From Powellomyces hirtus (lineage: Eukaryota > Chytridiomycota > Chytridiomycetes > Spizellomycetales > Powellomycetaceae), in assembly GCA_025526995.1 (NCBI GenBank), contig JAHLKG010000004.1:806001-870000 (forward strand): 64,000 nt of DNA, read 5' to 3'. Under the pieces are notes generated by a model. The model was not told where the DNA came from. It did no database searches and worked only from the letters and a program-made list of their open reading frames with translations. Position 1 is the first letter of the stretch. Each line of letters begins with the position of its first letter. Positions 43,771-53,933 of the stretch are shown here, piece by piece. A program made the position numbers and the translations under genes.

Positions 43771-45653
43771 ATGCGTTTGTCGACTTGCTTTGCTACCGTG
43801 CTGGCCGCGGTCGCCTCAACGGCAGTAGTCAGTGCCGCTGTTGCCCCTTACAACCTGGACATTACCTACGTGGACAATGTCAATGCTGACGGAGTTTCTT
43901 CCAGACGGGTGATCGGAGTCAACAACAAGTGGCCGTGAGTATTCTCTTTTGAACCCTTGTCGCGCAGAAATTTGGACAAACAGCGCATTCGAGGTTCTCA
44001 AATGTCAATGTATTATTGCTACCTGTCCAGGCCACCGTTGGTTGTCGCAGACTACAATGAGACCATCACCGTCAACGTCAAAAACTCGCTTGACGTTCCT
44101 ACTTCGATGCACTCCCACGGACTCTTTTTCAAGGGCGAGAACTACCTTGATGGACCCTCAGGCATCACCCAGTGTGGAATTCCCCCTGGCGCCACTTACA
44201 AGTACGAGTACGTCCCTAAACAATGGGGTACATACTGGTACCATGCGCACAACGGAGGTCAATATGTGGACGGATTCCGGGGTCCTTTGATTATTCGCAA
44301 CCCGAACGAACCGTACAAGTATGATTTTGAGTACATTGTGATTCTGCACGACTGGTACCACAACCAGTTCGACGATATCTTGAAGGACTATGCCGGTGTT
44401 TACAACCCAACTGGTTCTGAGCCTCCGCCGGACAATGTTATCATTTTGATCCACGATGGAACCGATTACATCGAGAAGATGAAGTTCTTGCCCGGGAAGA
44501 CCTACCGTCTCCGAATTATCAACATGTCTGCGTTCACCATGTACCACTTCTCCATCGGTGGTCACTCTATGGATGTCATCGAGGTTGACGGTGACGATAC
44601 CGAGCGAAAGACCACCAACGGTTTCTGGGTCAGCGTTGCTCAGCGATGGTCCGTCCTGGTCACCGCCAAGAATGCCACCGACAAGAACTATCCAGTCAAC
44701 CTGATCGTTGATGACAGCATGTTCGCCATCATTCCGCCTACGCTCAAGTTGAACTACACCACTACCATCGAATATTCCCCCACCGCTACTCTCGACGAGA
44801 CTCCCGCTCCTTATGAAGAGTTGGACGACATTGAGCTCTCGCCCATCATCAAGGAGGCCAGCACCCCCGCGAACCAGACCATCACTTTGGACGTTCTTCT
44901 CGACTTGCTGGACGATGGCATCAACCATGGATCGTTCAACGGAATTACCTGGACCCGGCCCCAGGTCCCCACCATCTTCACTGCGCTGTCAGCCGGCCCG
45001 GACGCCACTAACCCGGACATCTACGGCAAGCGCACGAATGCGATCATTATTGAGCACATGAACATGGTCCAGGTCATCATCAACAACAACGACGGTGGAT
45101 CCCACCCCTGTATGTATCCACCCTGTGCCTTCTAAGTGGTCTTTGATGGTAGGCACTTGCTGACTCTTCTTCCTCTTGTCCAGTCCATCTCCACGGTCAC
45201 AAGTTCCAGATCATGGGCCGCTCAACCGAGTTCTACGACCCGTCCAAGCCTTACCCCGAACTCGACAACCCCATCCGTCGAGACGTTGTTCAAGTGCCAG
45301 CAATGGGATCTGCAGTCATCCGATTCCGCGCCGACAACCCGGGTGTCTGGCTTTTCCATTGCCACATCCAGTGGCACATGGAGACCGGCCTCGCCGCCAC
45401 CTTCATTGAAGCTCCCTTGGAAATGCAGAAAACCGTCAAGCCACCGGCGTTCGTGTTTGACCAGTGCAAATCTCAGAACATTGCCACCAGCGGAAACGCT
45501 TTGGGCAAGCTTGGTACTGACATGGAAGGCGAGGAGCTTGGTCCTCAGCCTCTCAGCGGAACCTGGGAGAAGAAGGGAAAGATTGCTCTCGCTTTCACCA
45601 TTCTCAGCGCCCTCCTTGGTCTCGGCACCGTCGTCTGGTTCGCATCCACCTAA
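43771..45653 (+). CDS. Fet3-like multicopper oxidase (ferroxidase/laccase), membrane-anchored
   Basis: 570 aa in exons 43771-43934, 44031-45109 and 45184-45653 (introns 96 and 74 bp). The enzyme couples one-electron oxidation of Fe(II) or phenols to reduction of O2 to water. N-terminal signal peptide (LSTCFATVLAAVASTAVVSAA). All four copper motifs are present: SMHSHG, YWYHAHNGG, HPFHLHGHKF (restored by splicing at intron 2) and FHCHIQWHMETGL with the type-1 Cys. A single C-terminal TM helix (IALAFTILSALLGLGTVVW) with almost no tail places the catalytic domain outside the cell, as in Fet3. Several N-glycosylation sequons (NETI, NATD, NYTT, NQTI). No Ftr1-type permease lies in the window. An acidic patch (EELDDIE) may help iron handling; a laccase role is the alternative. 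Confidence 0.92.
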
Positions 45654-46024
45654 AGCGCTTCAATCTTCACGTCGTTGAATGCCTCTCACATATCACCCCC
45701 AAGACACACTCGCTTTCCCACATTTTCCCTTTCATGTAGATCCTTTTTGTTTATTTTATATGTAATACTCTCCTATTTGATCGATGCAGTGTGAGAGAAT
45801 GGGTTCCATGTCGACGCACCGCCGCGGTGAATAATATTCTCTGAAACAGACCACTTGGGCTCGCAGATCATTCTGGTCTTTCAGACGTCACCAAAGAGCC
45901 GCATGGAGAAAAGTAGTGCCATCAGTTTGTTTCCTCGCCGAAGTACGTCGCATATTGTTATGTGATATATACAGTTTGTCGGATTCGCACCCGGTGTGGT
46001 AAAGCTCACAGTTTGGAGCCCGTG
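45654..46024. other. Convergent 3' intergenic
   Basis: 371 bp between the oxidase and pyrroline-5-carboxylate reductase 3' ends; nothing recognised beyond AT-rich 3' flank near 45740-45770. Confidence 0.5.
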
Positions 46025-47112
46025 TCAGATGTCTACTATTTTACATGTTCGAGTTGATGTGGATGAGCTGAGGTCGTCAAACTCGACTGACAACCAAGGC
46101 ACACTTACGTTGCTGAACATCTTGCCTAATTCTTCGCCTCGCTTCGTAGCAGCCACCACAGCCTTGTCTACCGTGTCACGGATGCCGCTGGCCAACATAC
46201 TCTCAACAGCCGCGTGAGTGGTGCCGTTCGGGGATGTGACTTTCCGTCGCAGCTCCGACGGGTCTTCTTTCTGGTCGACGAGCATCTTGCCGGCTCCCAT
46301 ACAGGTCTGACGGGCCAGACCGTATGCGACGTCAGACGGGAGACCGAGGTCGATGCCGGACTTTGCGAGACATTCGACCATCAAGAAAAAGTATGCTGGG
46401 CCAGAACCCGAGACGCCAGTAACAACGTCCAGAAGCTCCTCACGGTCCACCCAGTACGCGCATTTGGAAACGGCGCTCAACACATTGTACGCGAGTGTCT
46501 TTTGGTCTTCCGAGACTTCGTTGGTCGCATACAACCCCGCAGCACCTTCCAGCACCAAAGATGGAGTGTTGGGCATGACCCTGACGAGGGACGGCGCGGT
46601 GGCGCCGGGGAGCTGCGAGCCGTCCGCACCGGTGCTCAGCCAGGTCGCAAGGTCCTTCAGCATAATCCCAGCGGCGATGGTGACGACGACCGGCTTGTGC
46701 TTCTGCACAGCTTGTGCAATCCCGCGCGCCACATCCCTCATGATCTGCGGCTTCACCGCGAGCATGACCAGGTGTGCACCTTGTCCCTTTCCGTCGCTGT
46801 TGCCGGTAGTGTACGCCACGGCAGCATTGTTGTCGGCGGTCGTCAGAACGCCAAACTGCTTTTCCAGGTTGGTGCGGCTGGCTTCGTTCGGCTCCGAGAC
46901 GGTAATGTTGGTTGGCGGGTAGCCGTTGGCCAAGAGCCCTCCAATGATGGCTGCGCCCATGTTTCCACCACCTGGCCGAGGAAGGAAAAGATGCCATTGA
47001 TAAGACGAAAGAGTTGAAAAAGCGCTAACAATGCTCATGTGGGTAGAAATTTAAAAGACCTACCAATGAAGGTGATGCGCTTTGAAGTGTCCAGCTTGCC
47101 GGTGAGTGACAT
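46025..47112 (-). CDS. Pyrroline-5-carboxylate reductase (proline biosynthesis)
   Basis: Last step of proline synthesis: NAD(P)H reduction of pyrroline-5-carboxylate. Exon 1 is 47112-47064, exon 2 46971-46109 (intron 92 bp). Splicing restores FIGGGNMGAAI, the N-terminal Rossmann loop. Later motifs: AVKPQ, VRVMPNTP, GSGPAYFF and VTSPNGTT, the family signature region. The protein is complete by EELGKMFSN at 46109. Beyond it, either reading continues to a stop at 46025, or a short intron (GTAAGT...CTCAG, 41 bp) joins a tail of eight residues. I give the outer stop; the true C-terminus is open. Divergent from the 2-oxoglutarate oxygenase gene, with 367 bp between. Confidence 0.92.
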
Positions 47113-47479
47113 TGTATTGCGTACGTGCGAAGGTTTGAAATGGGATGAGAAGGAGATAGATAGCTTTAGATGCGTCTCCTGTCGTTTTGGGTCAGAAGAT
47201 GGAATTCTAATGCAAAGAGATGCTGGTGTCGGCTGGTGTTGCTTCTCGCAAGCCTCAATCAATCAGATGATGGGATGGGTTAATACGCGTCACGGCGTCC
47301 TGAGGCTTTGACGAGGCGTTCTAATGACACCTGCTGCATTTCCGAAAACATCTAAGGAGCCCTGTCTGTAAACCCCTTGGACGCTCGCAAGTGCCCTTGC
47401 GTGGATATCCGCGGGCAGTTTTCATACTGGACAGGAGTCTGGTTTTGACCATTTTCTCTCGGGAGAGACATTCCGCAAC
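47113..47479. promoter_or_regulatory. Shared divergent promoter, P5C reductase and 2OG-oxygenase
   Basis: 367 bp between divergent starts; the only control region available to either gene. No specific site claimed. Confidence 0.5.
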
Positions 47480-48172
47480 ATGAGATTTCTGGAAATGCAA
47501 TTGTCCTTCACAACGCCTCTATTCCGCCCTCCCACACGCAGGTTATACCACCTGTCATCGAGACATTCGTCAGTCACCAGCAACCTCATCGTTTCTGACC
47601 CCCTAATGTTCTCCGTCAACTCACTACTCACGCCAATCGAGAGCAAGGAGTTGATCAGGCACACCGAGTCCAAAGGATACGTTCCAGCACTGCTCAACAT
47701 GGGTAACGGGAAGGAGGCATACAAGCCCGGGATCCGGAAATCATCTCGGTGCATTCTTGACGCACCCGATATTGCCAACACAATCTACATGCGCTTGCAA
47801 GACGTGCTGTTTTCCAATAGCACTGACGCTTCGACCCACATCATCGGCCTTAACCCTCGACTCCGGTTTCTCAGGTACGAAGAAGGGGATGTGTTCCAAC
47901 GCCACCGTGACGGCGTCTTTGTGCACCCGGACGGAACCTCTGTGTCAAAGTACACGCTGCAGATTTATCTAAACGATGGGTATGAAGGCGGCCGCACGGC
48001 TCTGTGGGTTTGGAACCAAGACATGGCGGGCAATAGGACTAGGAAGAAGGTTGTTGTGGAGCCTGTTGTGGGCGCGGCTGTGATTTTTGATCATACCGTG
48101 TTGCATGAGGGTGGTCTGCTTGAGCGGGGTGTCAAGTATGTCATGCGGACGGATATTATGGTCAAGCGGTGA
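47480..48172 (+). CDS. 2-oxoglutarate/Fe(II) oxygenase, prolyl-4-hydroxylase-like
   Basis: 230 aa, single exon. Jelly-roll dioxygenase with HRDG (Fe ligands His and Asp), HTVLHEGG (distal Fe His) and YVMRTDIM (Arg that binds the 2-oxoglutarate carboxylate). FLRYEEGDVFQRHRDG is typical of the P4Hc family. The first about 35 residues (RPPTRRLYHLSSRHSS) are basic, Ser-rich and free of acids, so a mitochondrial presequence is possible. Substrate unknown; family members hydroxylate proline or, in fungi, many small molecules. Head to head with pyrroline-5-carboxylate reductase. Start at the first ATG; the ATG five codons later is an alternative. Confidence 0.85.
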   Translation: MRFLEMQLSFTTPLFRPPTRRLYHLSSRHSSVTSNLIVSDPLMFSVNSLLTPIESKELIRHTESKGYVPALLNMGNGKEAYKPGIRKSSRCILDAPDIANTIYMRLQDVLFSNSTDASTHIIGLNPRLRFLRYEEGDVFQRHRDGVFVHPDGTSVSKYTLQIYLNDGYEGGRTALWVWNQDMAGNRTRKKVVVEPVVGAAVIFDHTVLHEGGLLERGVKYVMRTDIMVKR

Positions 48173-50241
48173 GGATATCGCTGCTCTCAAACTTGCTTGT
48201 TCACTCTTCTGAGAGATGATGTACATATTGATGGTGGACTTTGATAGCTTTATGCACAGCAGGGGAGCCGACCGCTAAATTGCGACCCAGCCAATCAATG
48301 ATGTTCCTTGGTAGGATCTGCCTGTTGCCTTATTGGAGCACTGTGTTGCGGTCAAGGAATTGGCATCGCACCCCGGGGATACTGCAACGGACTATCTGTC
48401 TGGAAAGCTCAGCAGAGAAACGCAGGTCGCCGATATCTTTTTGATGTGGGTTTATTCCGTGGACGCGCATTGACGTCTTGCCCATCTGCTCATTGCCGAG
48501 GGCGGGAGCGTCTGACACCAGAGTTGAGGGCGCCTGAATTCTGGAGCGAAACATTTCCTCCGTTATAGAAATGCTGTGCCAGACACGAAACAATGTACTG
48601 ACGGTTCCCATGCCTGCCCGCTAATGGAGATACCCAATGTGCTTGTGCCTACTGGGTGCGAATGTAAGAGACATACAATCGTGATTCAAATGCCAATCTT
48701 ATCAAAGGCGAAGTCCATGCGGACTCGTCGAGTGTCTTTATGGAACTTTCCTGGGATAAAGGGGTCCAACTTTCGATTGTGTGAAAACCCATGAATGCGT
48801 CATGGTTTCGACGCGTCTTTCCACGGCATCTGAGTTCGCCATTCGTAGTCTGCGATCACTGTGTATTACGGTACAATAATTTACATGCCCATGGTTCGCT
48901 GAAGAAGGGATGGAGGGAAACAGCTGCGTACATCAAAAGGGGGAAATAGATGGGATCCATTTCTGTGCGCCATGGCTATGTAATTAGCAAAAGGAAGCGG
49001 GAATGCACACGCAAAATACGTTCATTTGGACCTGGTCGGGTGTGGTCAGCTGTTGATCTTTGATAACAATACAGCTAATAGCATCTTAAGGCCAAGAGTG
49101 GTTGGGAGTTTGGGTAGGCCGGGACGGGGAGGTTGAGCCCGGTCAAGTAGTGCGTCAGTCGCATTCACCCACCGCACACTCTACGTTTCTTTTGCCCAAA
49201 ATGCCCAACCCTCTTCCTACCGCCAAATCCCACCCACACCTTCCGGCCTCGACCCTCGCCCGCATCACCCCACGTCTACTCCCGCACCCGCCTCAACAGC
49301 CAGGCCACGCGGCACAGGCGGAGGCTTGGGGGTGACATTGCCGGGTGTTGTCCCATCTCGGTGTGTGCATCTCGCCCGAGCCATGACCGACAGCACCGGT
49401 GTAACCACTGGCACCTAGACAGAACAAAGAGTGGATCTATGGATAGGGTGCGGCGTGGGGTGGTGGGACGTGTCGACTCTGGCAACCGATGCCGGGGGAA
49501 AGATTGTTGGCGTGGATCAACGTGAATGTGGAAACCGAGGGGAACTGGACCTGGGGATTTTATGGGGGTTCAAGAGGTATGGGTGTGCGCATAAATTGAG
49601 GAACACGCAGAAGGATGAGAAAATTGGGGTATCTGGTCGCTGGCGAAAGGACGGATACGACGGTGGGTGGAGTATCCGTTAATGAACAAGATTTTGCACC
49701 GTGAGAACGGAAAGTTGACCTTTAGCGATCTGGCTTGATATTGTGTGGGTCTAGGCACAAGTATCTGTCTCCAGAGACCCAGAGTTTCCTCGAGTTCTGG
49801 AGATGTCGGAATTCCTCACTATACTATCTCTTTCGTTCATAATGTTCTTGCTATATATTTGAATCCAATGAGAAAAGGATAGTGACTCCTTTCGGCAACT
49901 GACAAGCTCCAAGCTGTGTAGAAACCTTGAAGTAGACCATGCAATCGATCCATTCTTTTTCCCCGGCGGAGGGTCGGGAAACCAATGTGCAGCAAAAGTC
50001 AAGCTTATCTCAAAGGCCAATAAGTATCTAGTATATTTACAAGAATAAGTAGTTTTTACAGAACACATGGCCGCGTCCACGAAATGGGGCCAATGAAAGG
50101 ATCAAGTCCAATACAGTCCATAACCAATCCAAGGATTCTCATATCACGACATAGCGGGGGGTATGACGGGGAAGGCAGGGAATACTAATTTCCATTCTCT
50201 CATTCTTGCTCCATATGTTGGCTGTGCCTTACGGCGGATCC
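48173..50241. other. 2.1 kb without a recognised gene
   Basis: Only short frames. A minus-strand stretch at about 48185-48600, with a possible AACAG acceptor near 48330, gives moderately protein-like text but no family, so I do not call it. 49100-49350 is C-rich. The right end should be the 3' UTR of the Zds-like gene. Confidence 0.4.
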
Positions 50242-51744
50242 TCAGATTTGTTTTGCTAAAGGTGATTGTGCGATGCGAACTTCCACAACACCCATAGAGC
50301 CAGGGGTAACCGGGTAACGACCCAAAGAAGCATTGATACGCTCCTGATCCGCTGGATTATAAAACGCCGACTCGCGGCGTTTGGAACGTTTGGCCGGGTC
50401 TGTAAGTCCAAAAGTCTGCTTAAAGAACCGCCAGACTCGCCTGACGCCGCTCACAGAGCGTACCTCGGTGGCAGGCACCGGGATGATCTGGAAGTCGATT
50501 TTTTCCCCGTGAGACCGGGGACGCAATTTCGACCGCTTTCTTGCGGGATAGCCCACATCGGCTGCACCAGCGACACTGGAAGTCGCTGACTTTTGTGCAA
50601 AGCTCGCCTTTCTAAGCATAACGTCCTTTGTTGTGCTAGTCCATCGGCTCATCGGCGTCTCGTGACGCAGAGAAGATGGACCAGGTCCAAGAGGAGTTCC
50701 AGCAACAATCTTGGCGAGTCTTCGTCTGTTGTTCCGTCGAGCGATGGCAACAGCGCTAGGCTGCTTCTTTAACAAAATCGGTGCGGTGACATTCGCCGGT
50801 GTTGAGGGTTGGACAACAGGCAATGCGTCGCTTGTCCACGGGGCTGATGTCGAATGATGAGGAAGAGACAACGGTGGGGAAGTGATCGGGAACTCTGACA
50901 GTAATTGGACGCCTGGTTGGACGCTTTGGATATATTGCATCAGGTTTGCGATCGTCATCCGCGAAGACGCTGATCGTTTCGGATCCATGATCTTCTGATA
51001 GGCCGCTGCATAGATTGCTTGCTCGACTGATGCAGGGAGGCGAGCGGGAGCAGGCGATGCGGCAACATTCTCCATGACGGATGCGACCAACGGAGGGATT
51101 TCGACAGAAGGCGTTGTCTCTGGAACCTCGTCCACCGCCGGCTGCGGGGTGAGACCTTGGTCATTGCCAAAAGGATGGATTTTGGAAGAACGCGAGAGCC
51201 GCTTGGAACTAGACCACGAAGGGTTGGTTGCCGCTGAGGTGCGCCTGGCAGGCCTTCCGTCCCGCTTCTTGGGAACAGTCTTTGCGTCTCGCGCTTTGAC
51301 TTGAATGGCAACGGGACTAAGACTCCTGCTCCTGCGAACGGCTCTTGCTCTGACGCCCTCGATAATGTCGACATCTTGAGTAGGGATAGGCGCGTCGGGG
51401 CGAGCGCCAATGCTCCACTGAAAGTCTTCCTTCCATACTGTGAGGCTTCTGCTTCGTCGCTTGGCCACAGTCTTTGGTTTTTGGTCTTGGTCGCTAGCGC
51501 GCAATGGCGAGACTGCCGACATTCTCTTTGCCTGAGGGGTCGCTGTCACCGACCAGCAGAGATGTGGTGGCTGGTGGCGAGTCGCGGACGAGACGACGGA
51601 AATGACTGGTTGCACGGAGAGGATTGAGGGTGACCGAATGTTTGACGTGAGTGGAGGGAGGGACGGCTGCAAGAGCTGGGGGTAGTCTGTATGCAACGAG
51701 GTGCTAGACGAGGAAAGGCGGTATGTCTTGACGGTGGAGGCCAT
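50242..51744 (-). CDS. Low-complexity Ser/Pro-rich protein with Zds-like C-terminal segment
   Basis: 500 aa, no intron needed. Mostly disordered: Ser/Thr/Pro-rich, with basic clusters (KRRSRSLTVWK, RRSRSLSP) that look like phosphorylation or nuclear-localisation sites. One ordered-looking segment, VEQAIYAAAYQKIMDPKRS followed by MTIANLMQYIQSV, resembles the Zds1/Zds2 C-terminal domain (pattern: Y..ahxKlxNPKR...vlIsNLM). Zds proteins regulate PP2A-Cdc55 in yeast mitosis. This is a pattern match by eye and could be wrong. Start is the first ATG in the frame; the frame is open 40 codons further upstream but begins there with GTG. Confidence 0.6.
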   Translation of the reverse strand: MASTVKTYRLSSSSTSLHTDYPQLLQPSLPPLTSNIRSPSILSVQPVISVVSSATRHQPPHLCWSVTATPQAKRMSAVSPLRASDQDQKPKTVAKRRSRSLTVWKEDFQWSIGARPDAPIPTQDVDIIEGVRARAVRRSRSLSPVAIQVKARDAKTVPKKRDGRPARRTSAATNPSWSSSKRLSRSSKIHPFGNDQGLTPQPAVDEVPETTPSVEIPPLVASVMENVAASPAPARLPASVEQAIYAAAYQKIMDPKRSASSRMTIANLMQYIQSVQPGVQLLSEFPITSPPLSLPHHSTSAPWTSDALPVVQPSTPANVTAPILLKKQPSAVAIARRNNRRRLAKIVAGTPLGPGPSSLRHETPMSRWTSTTKDVMLRKASFAQKSATSSVAGAADVGYPARKRSKLRPRSHGEKIDFQIIPVPATEVRSVSGVRRVWRFFKQTFGLTDPAKRSKRRESAFYNPADQERINASLGRYPVTPGSMGVVEVRIAQSPLAKQI

Positions 51745-52338
51745 GTCGGTATCGAGTGGCGGAAAAAAAGCGAAGGGACTGCACTGAGGGATAGCTTCGG
51801 GGGGACCTGGTGTATTGAGGATGGTGGTTGGTTGGTGGGAGACGGCAGTTGGTTGGCTGAGCACGAGCCAGCGACGTCGATTAGATATTAGAAAGATAAA
51901 AGGATGTTGTTGTTCCCAAGAAGCGAAGAGCGTGGGTTGATAAGGGACGAGCGACTGAACGTGTGGTGCTTGGTGAGAACAGAAAGGGAGAGTGCGTGGG
52001 GCAGGCGTCTTTCAATTAAGACAACGCGCGGAGACAGGTCCCCTCTGGATATCTGTGCTATAGCAGCAGCAGTGGCGGTGGGGGACGATCCAGGGCAAGC
52101 GAGGCAGGCGCCAAAGAAGGAACGCTGCGCGGGAAAGAAACGCACTGCGAGGGGTAGGAGCCGAGCGTGGTGGACGATTGGGGAAGCGGAGCAGCGTGGG
52201 ACCTGTGGCGGTGTTTGGGGGTCGAACGAGGCCAGAGAGTCGGTCGCTTACTTTTACTACGCAGACTTCCGAGAGAAGGAACGGCAGAACGAAGGAAGGA
52301 ACTTGAAAAAAAAGGAGACGAGACACGAGCACGCTGGC

Positions 52339-52352
52339 GGGGGGGGGGGGGG
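52339..52352. repeat. Poly-G run (14 bases)
   Basis: Uninterrupted G14 on the plus strand in the 5' flank of the Zds-like gene, about 600 bp before its start codon. Confidence 0.8.
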
Positions 52353-53374
52353 TTGAGTCGTTGAGTCGTAGTAGAAGAACGTTTTTCAGGGGACTCCAAG
52401 CGCGTGGGAAAACAGCGTTCTTTGTCGGTAAATAAGCGATAGGGAAATCACGTCAGCCCCAGGCGGCCAATAATGGACAACGAACGTAACAACGTCAACG
52501 TCAGCCAAAGAAAAAAGGGAATGAAAAGCGCGCAGAGCACAAGGGAACCCTGTCGTTTGTTATCGAAAGTAGCAATTGGGAATGACGCGCGCTGAGGGGG
52601 CCCCTGTCAGTCAATGCGTTCGTTCAGTAACTTCACTTCGCTAATCGATGAGGCGAGGCGAGTTCGTGAAAGCTGAAGTGTTGGCGTTGTAAAAGATATC
52701 GTATCGGCACGTGACCTTCCTACGCGTCGTTGTGTCACGCTGAATTTGCAGGTAAATGAGGTAACGCGCACGCGTCCTGCTGCGGTTTTTTCTTGCGTGT
52801 TTTTGGCGGCTGAGCAGGGGGTCGGTCGAGGGTCGGTGACTTGGCAGTTGCCCGGTAGTAGGAGGATGAGAGAGATGATATGGCGAGATGGGGGATCAGC
52901 GCCTGTGCATGCAGATGGTGTTTTTGAGGGGTATATGAGGGGGATATATGAGGTAAAGGGAAACTGGAGTGGTTTGGGTCAGAGTCCGACGAGGGGAGGG
53001 ACTAGGCGATCGAGATGCGGAACAGGATTTAATTTTACAGGCTGCTGTACTCTGTGTTCTGTACCCGGCCCGGGGAGGACTGAACACTCCTTTTTATAAT
53101 GATTGGCCAGAGACAATCAATCATTATACAGACTCGCACACATCATTGATAACGAATATTGCATTCCCGCGTCATGATTCAGGCTATCGCGGAAAGGTAA
53201 ATTCTACTGCTCGTCGTCACAGTCATCATTCCAGGGGTATGGAACTCTATCGTTGCTTCTCCGATACCAGCAATTTGCCCAGACAGAACCATACCTCGGC
53301 TTGTAATGTCCCGAGTGGGTTCAGCGTGGAGGATGAAAAGTTTTTTTTTGTATCAGACGCGGAATCAACGGACC

Positions 53375-53410
53375 CATGCTTGATTGCGTCGACATGCTTG
53401 ATTGCGTCGA
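53375..53410. repeat. 18 bp direct tandem duplication
   Basis: Two exact adjacent copies of catgcttgattgcgtcga in an otherwise unassigned stretch; it keeps the surrounding plus-strand frame open because 18 is divisible by three. Confidence 0.95.
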
Positions 53411-53684
53411 GTAAGCGTAGGAATGCACGTGTCAACAAGCAAGATTTTGTGCTTTGGACCGACCATACCGTGTCTTTCGACAAATGCTTTCGTGGTAACC
53501 AGCGTGGGGTACGGGTCACTGGAAAGCTAATCGGTTGCATGTTCCACGTCATCATGTGTCAAGGACGGCCCACACCTACCCGGCCACGTTTGAGTAGACG
53601 CGGAACGATATTCAACACACAGACCCGATGGGAAAAACGTTGACTCCGTCGAGGGAAGCACCTTAAAACGATGTGCGAAAAGGT

Positions 53685-53688
53685 AAAA
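53685..53688 (-). terminator. Pol III terminator of tRNA-Pro copy 2
   Basis: TTTT on the minus strand nine bases past the tRNA 3' end. Confidence 0.6.
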
Positions 53689-53696
53689 GAGAAATT

Positions 53697-53768
53697 GGGC
53701 TCAGCCGAGAATCGAACTCGGGACCACCCGCACCCTAAGCGGGTATTATACCACTAAACCACTGAGCC
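53697..53768 (-). tRNA. tRNA-Pro (anticodon AGG), copy 2
   Basis: 72 nt, base-for-base identical to the copy at 43159-43230, same strand. The flanks differ apart from a few bases, so the duplicated unit is the tRNA itself and not a larger segment. Confidence 0.95.
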
Positions 53769-53933
53769 CTTGATGAAGATCAGATTTGCCAATAGAAACA
53801 CGATATTACATCCTTAATGCGAAAAAGGACAGGTAAGCCACAGAAAAATCTTCGCATGGAGTGCGCCGACCGATCGTAGAGACAAAAGAAATGAAATAGA
53901 AGAAAAACAGGGAATAGCATAATGCGGCAACGT

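Larger units (their letters stand above)
51745..53696. other. 2 kb intergenic, no gene called
   Basis: Contains a G14 run (52339-52352), an 18 bp tandem duplication (53375-53410) and an unsupported plus-strand frame of 224 codons (52969-53643) with no family resemblance. Left end carries the promoter of the Zds-like gene. Confidence 0.4.

Noticed and set aside
48185..48611. Possible two-exon minus-strand gene downstream of the 2OG-oxygenase
   Set aside because: A plausible acceptor and about 90 plus 40 protein-like residues, but no recognisable domain, and it overlaps the oxygenase 3' flank.
52969..53643. 224-codon open frame on the plus strand
   Set aside because: No ATG context, family motif or coding-like composition; it overlaps the flank of the Zds-like gene and tRNA-Pro. 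Kept only as a low-interest note.
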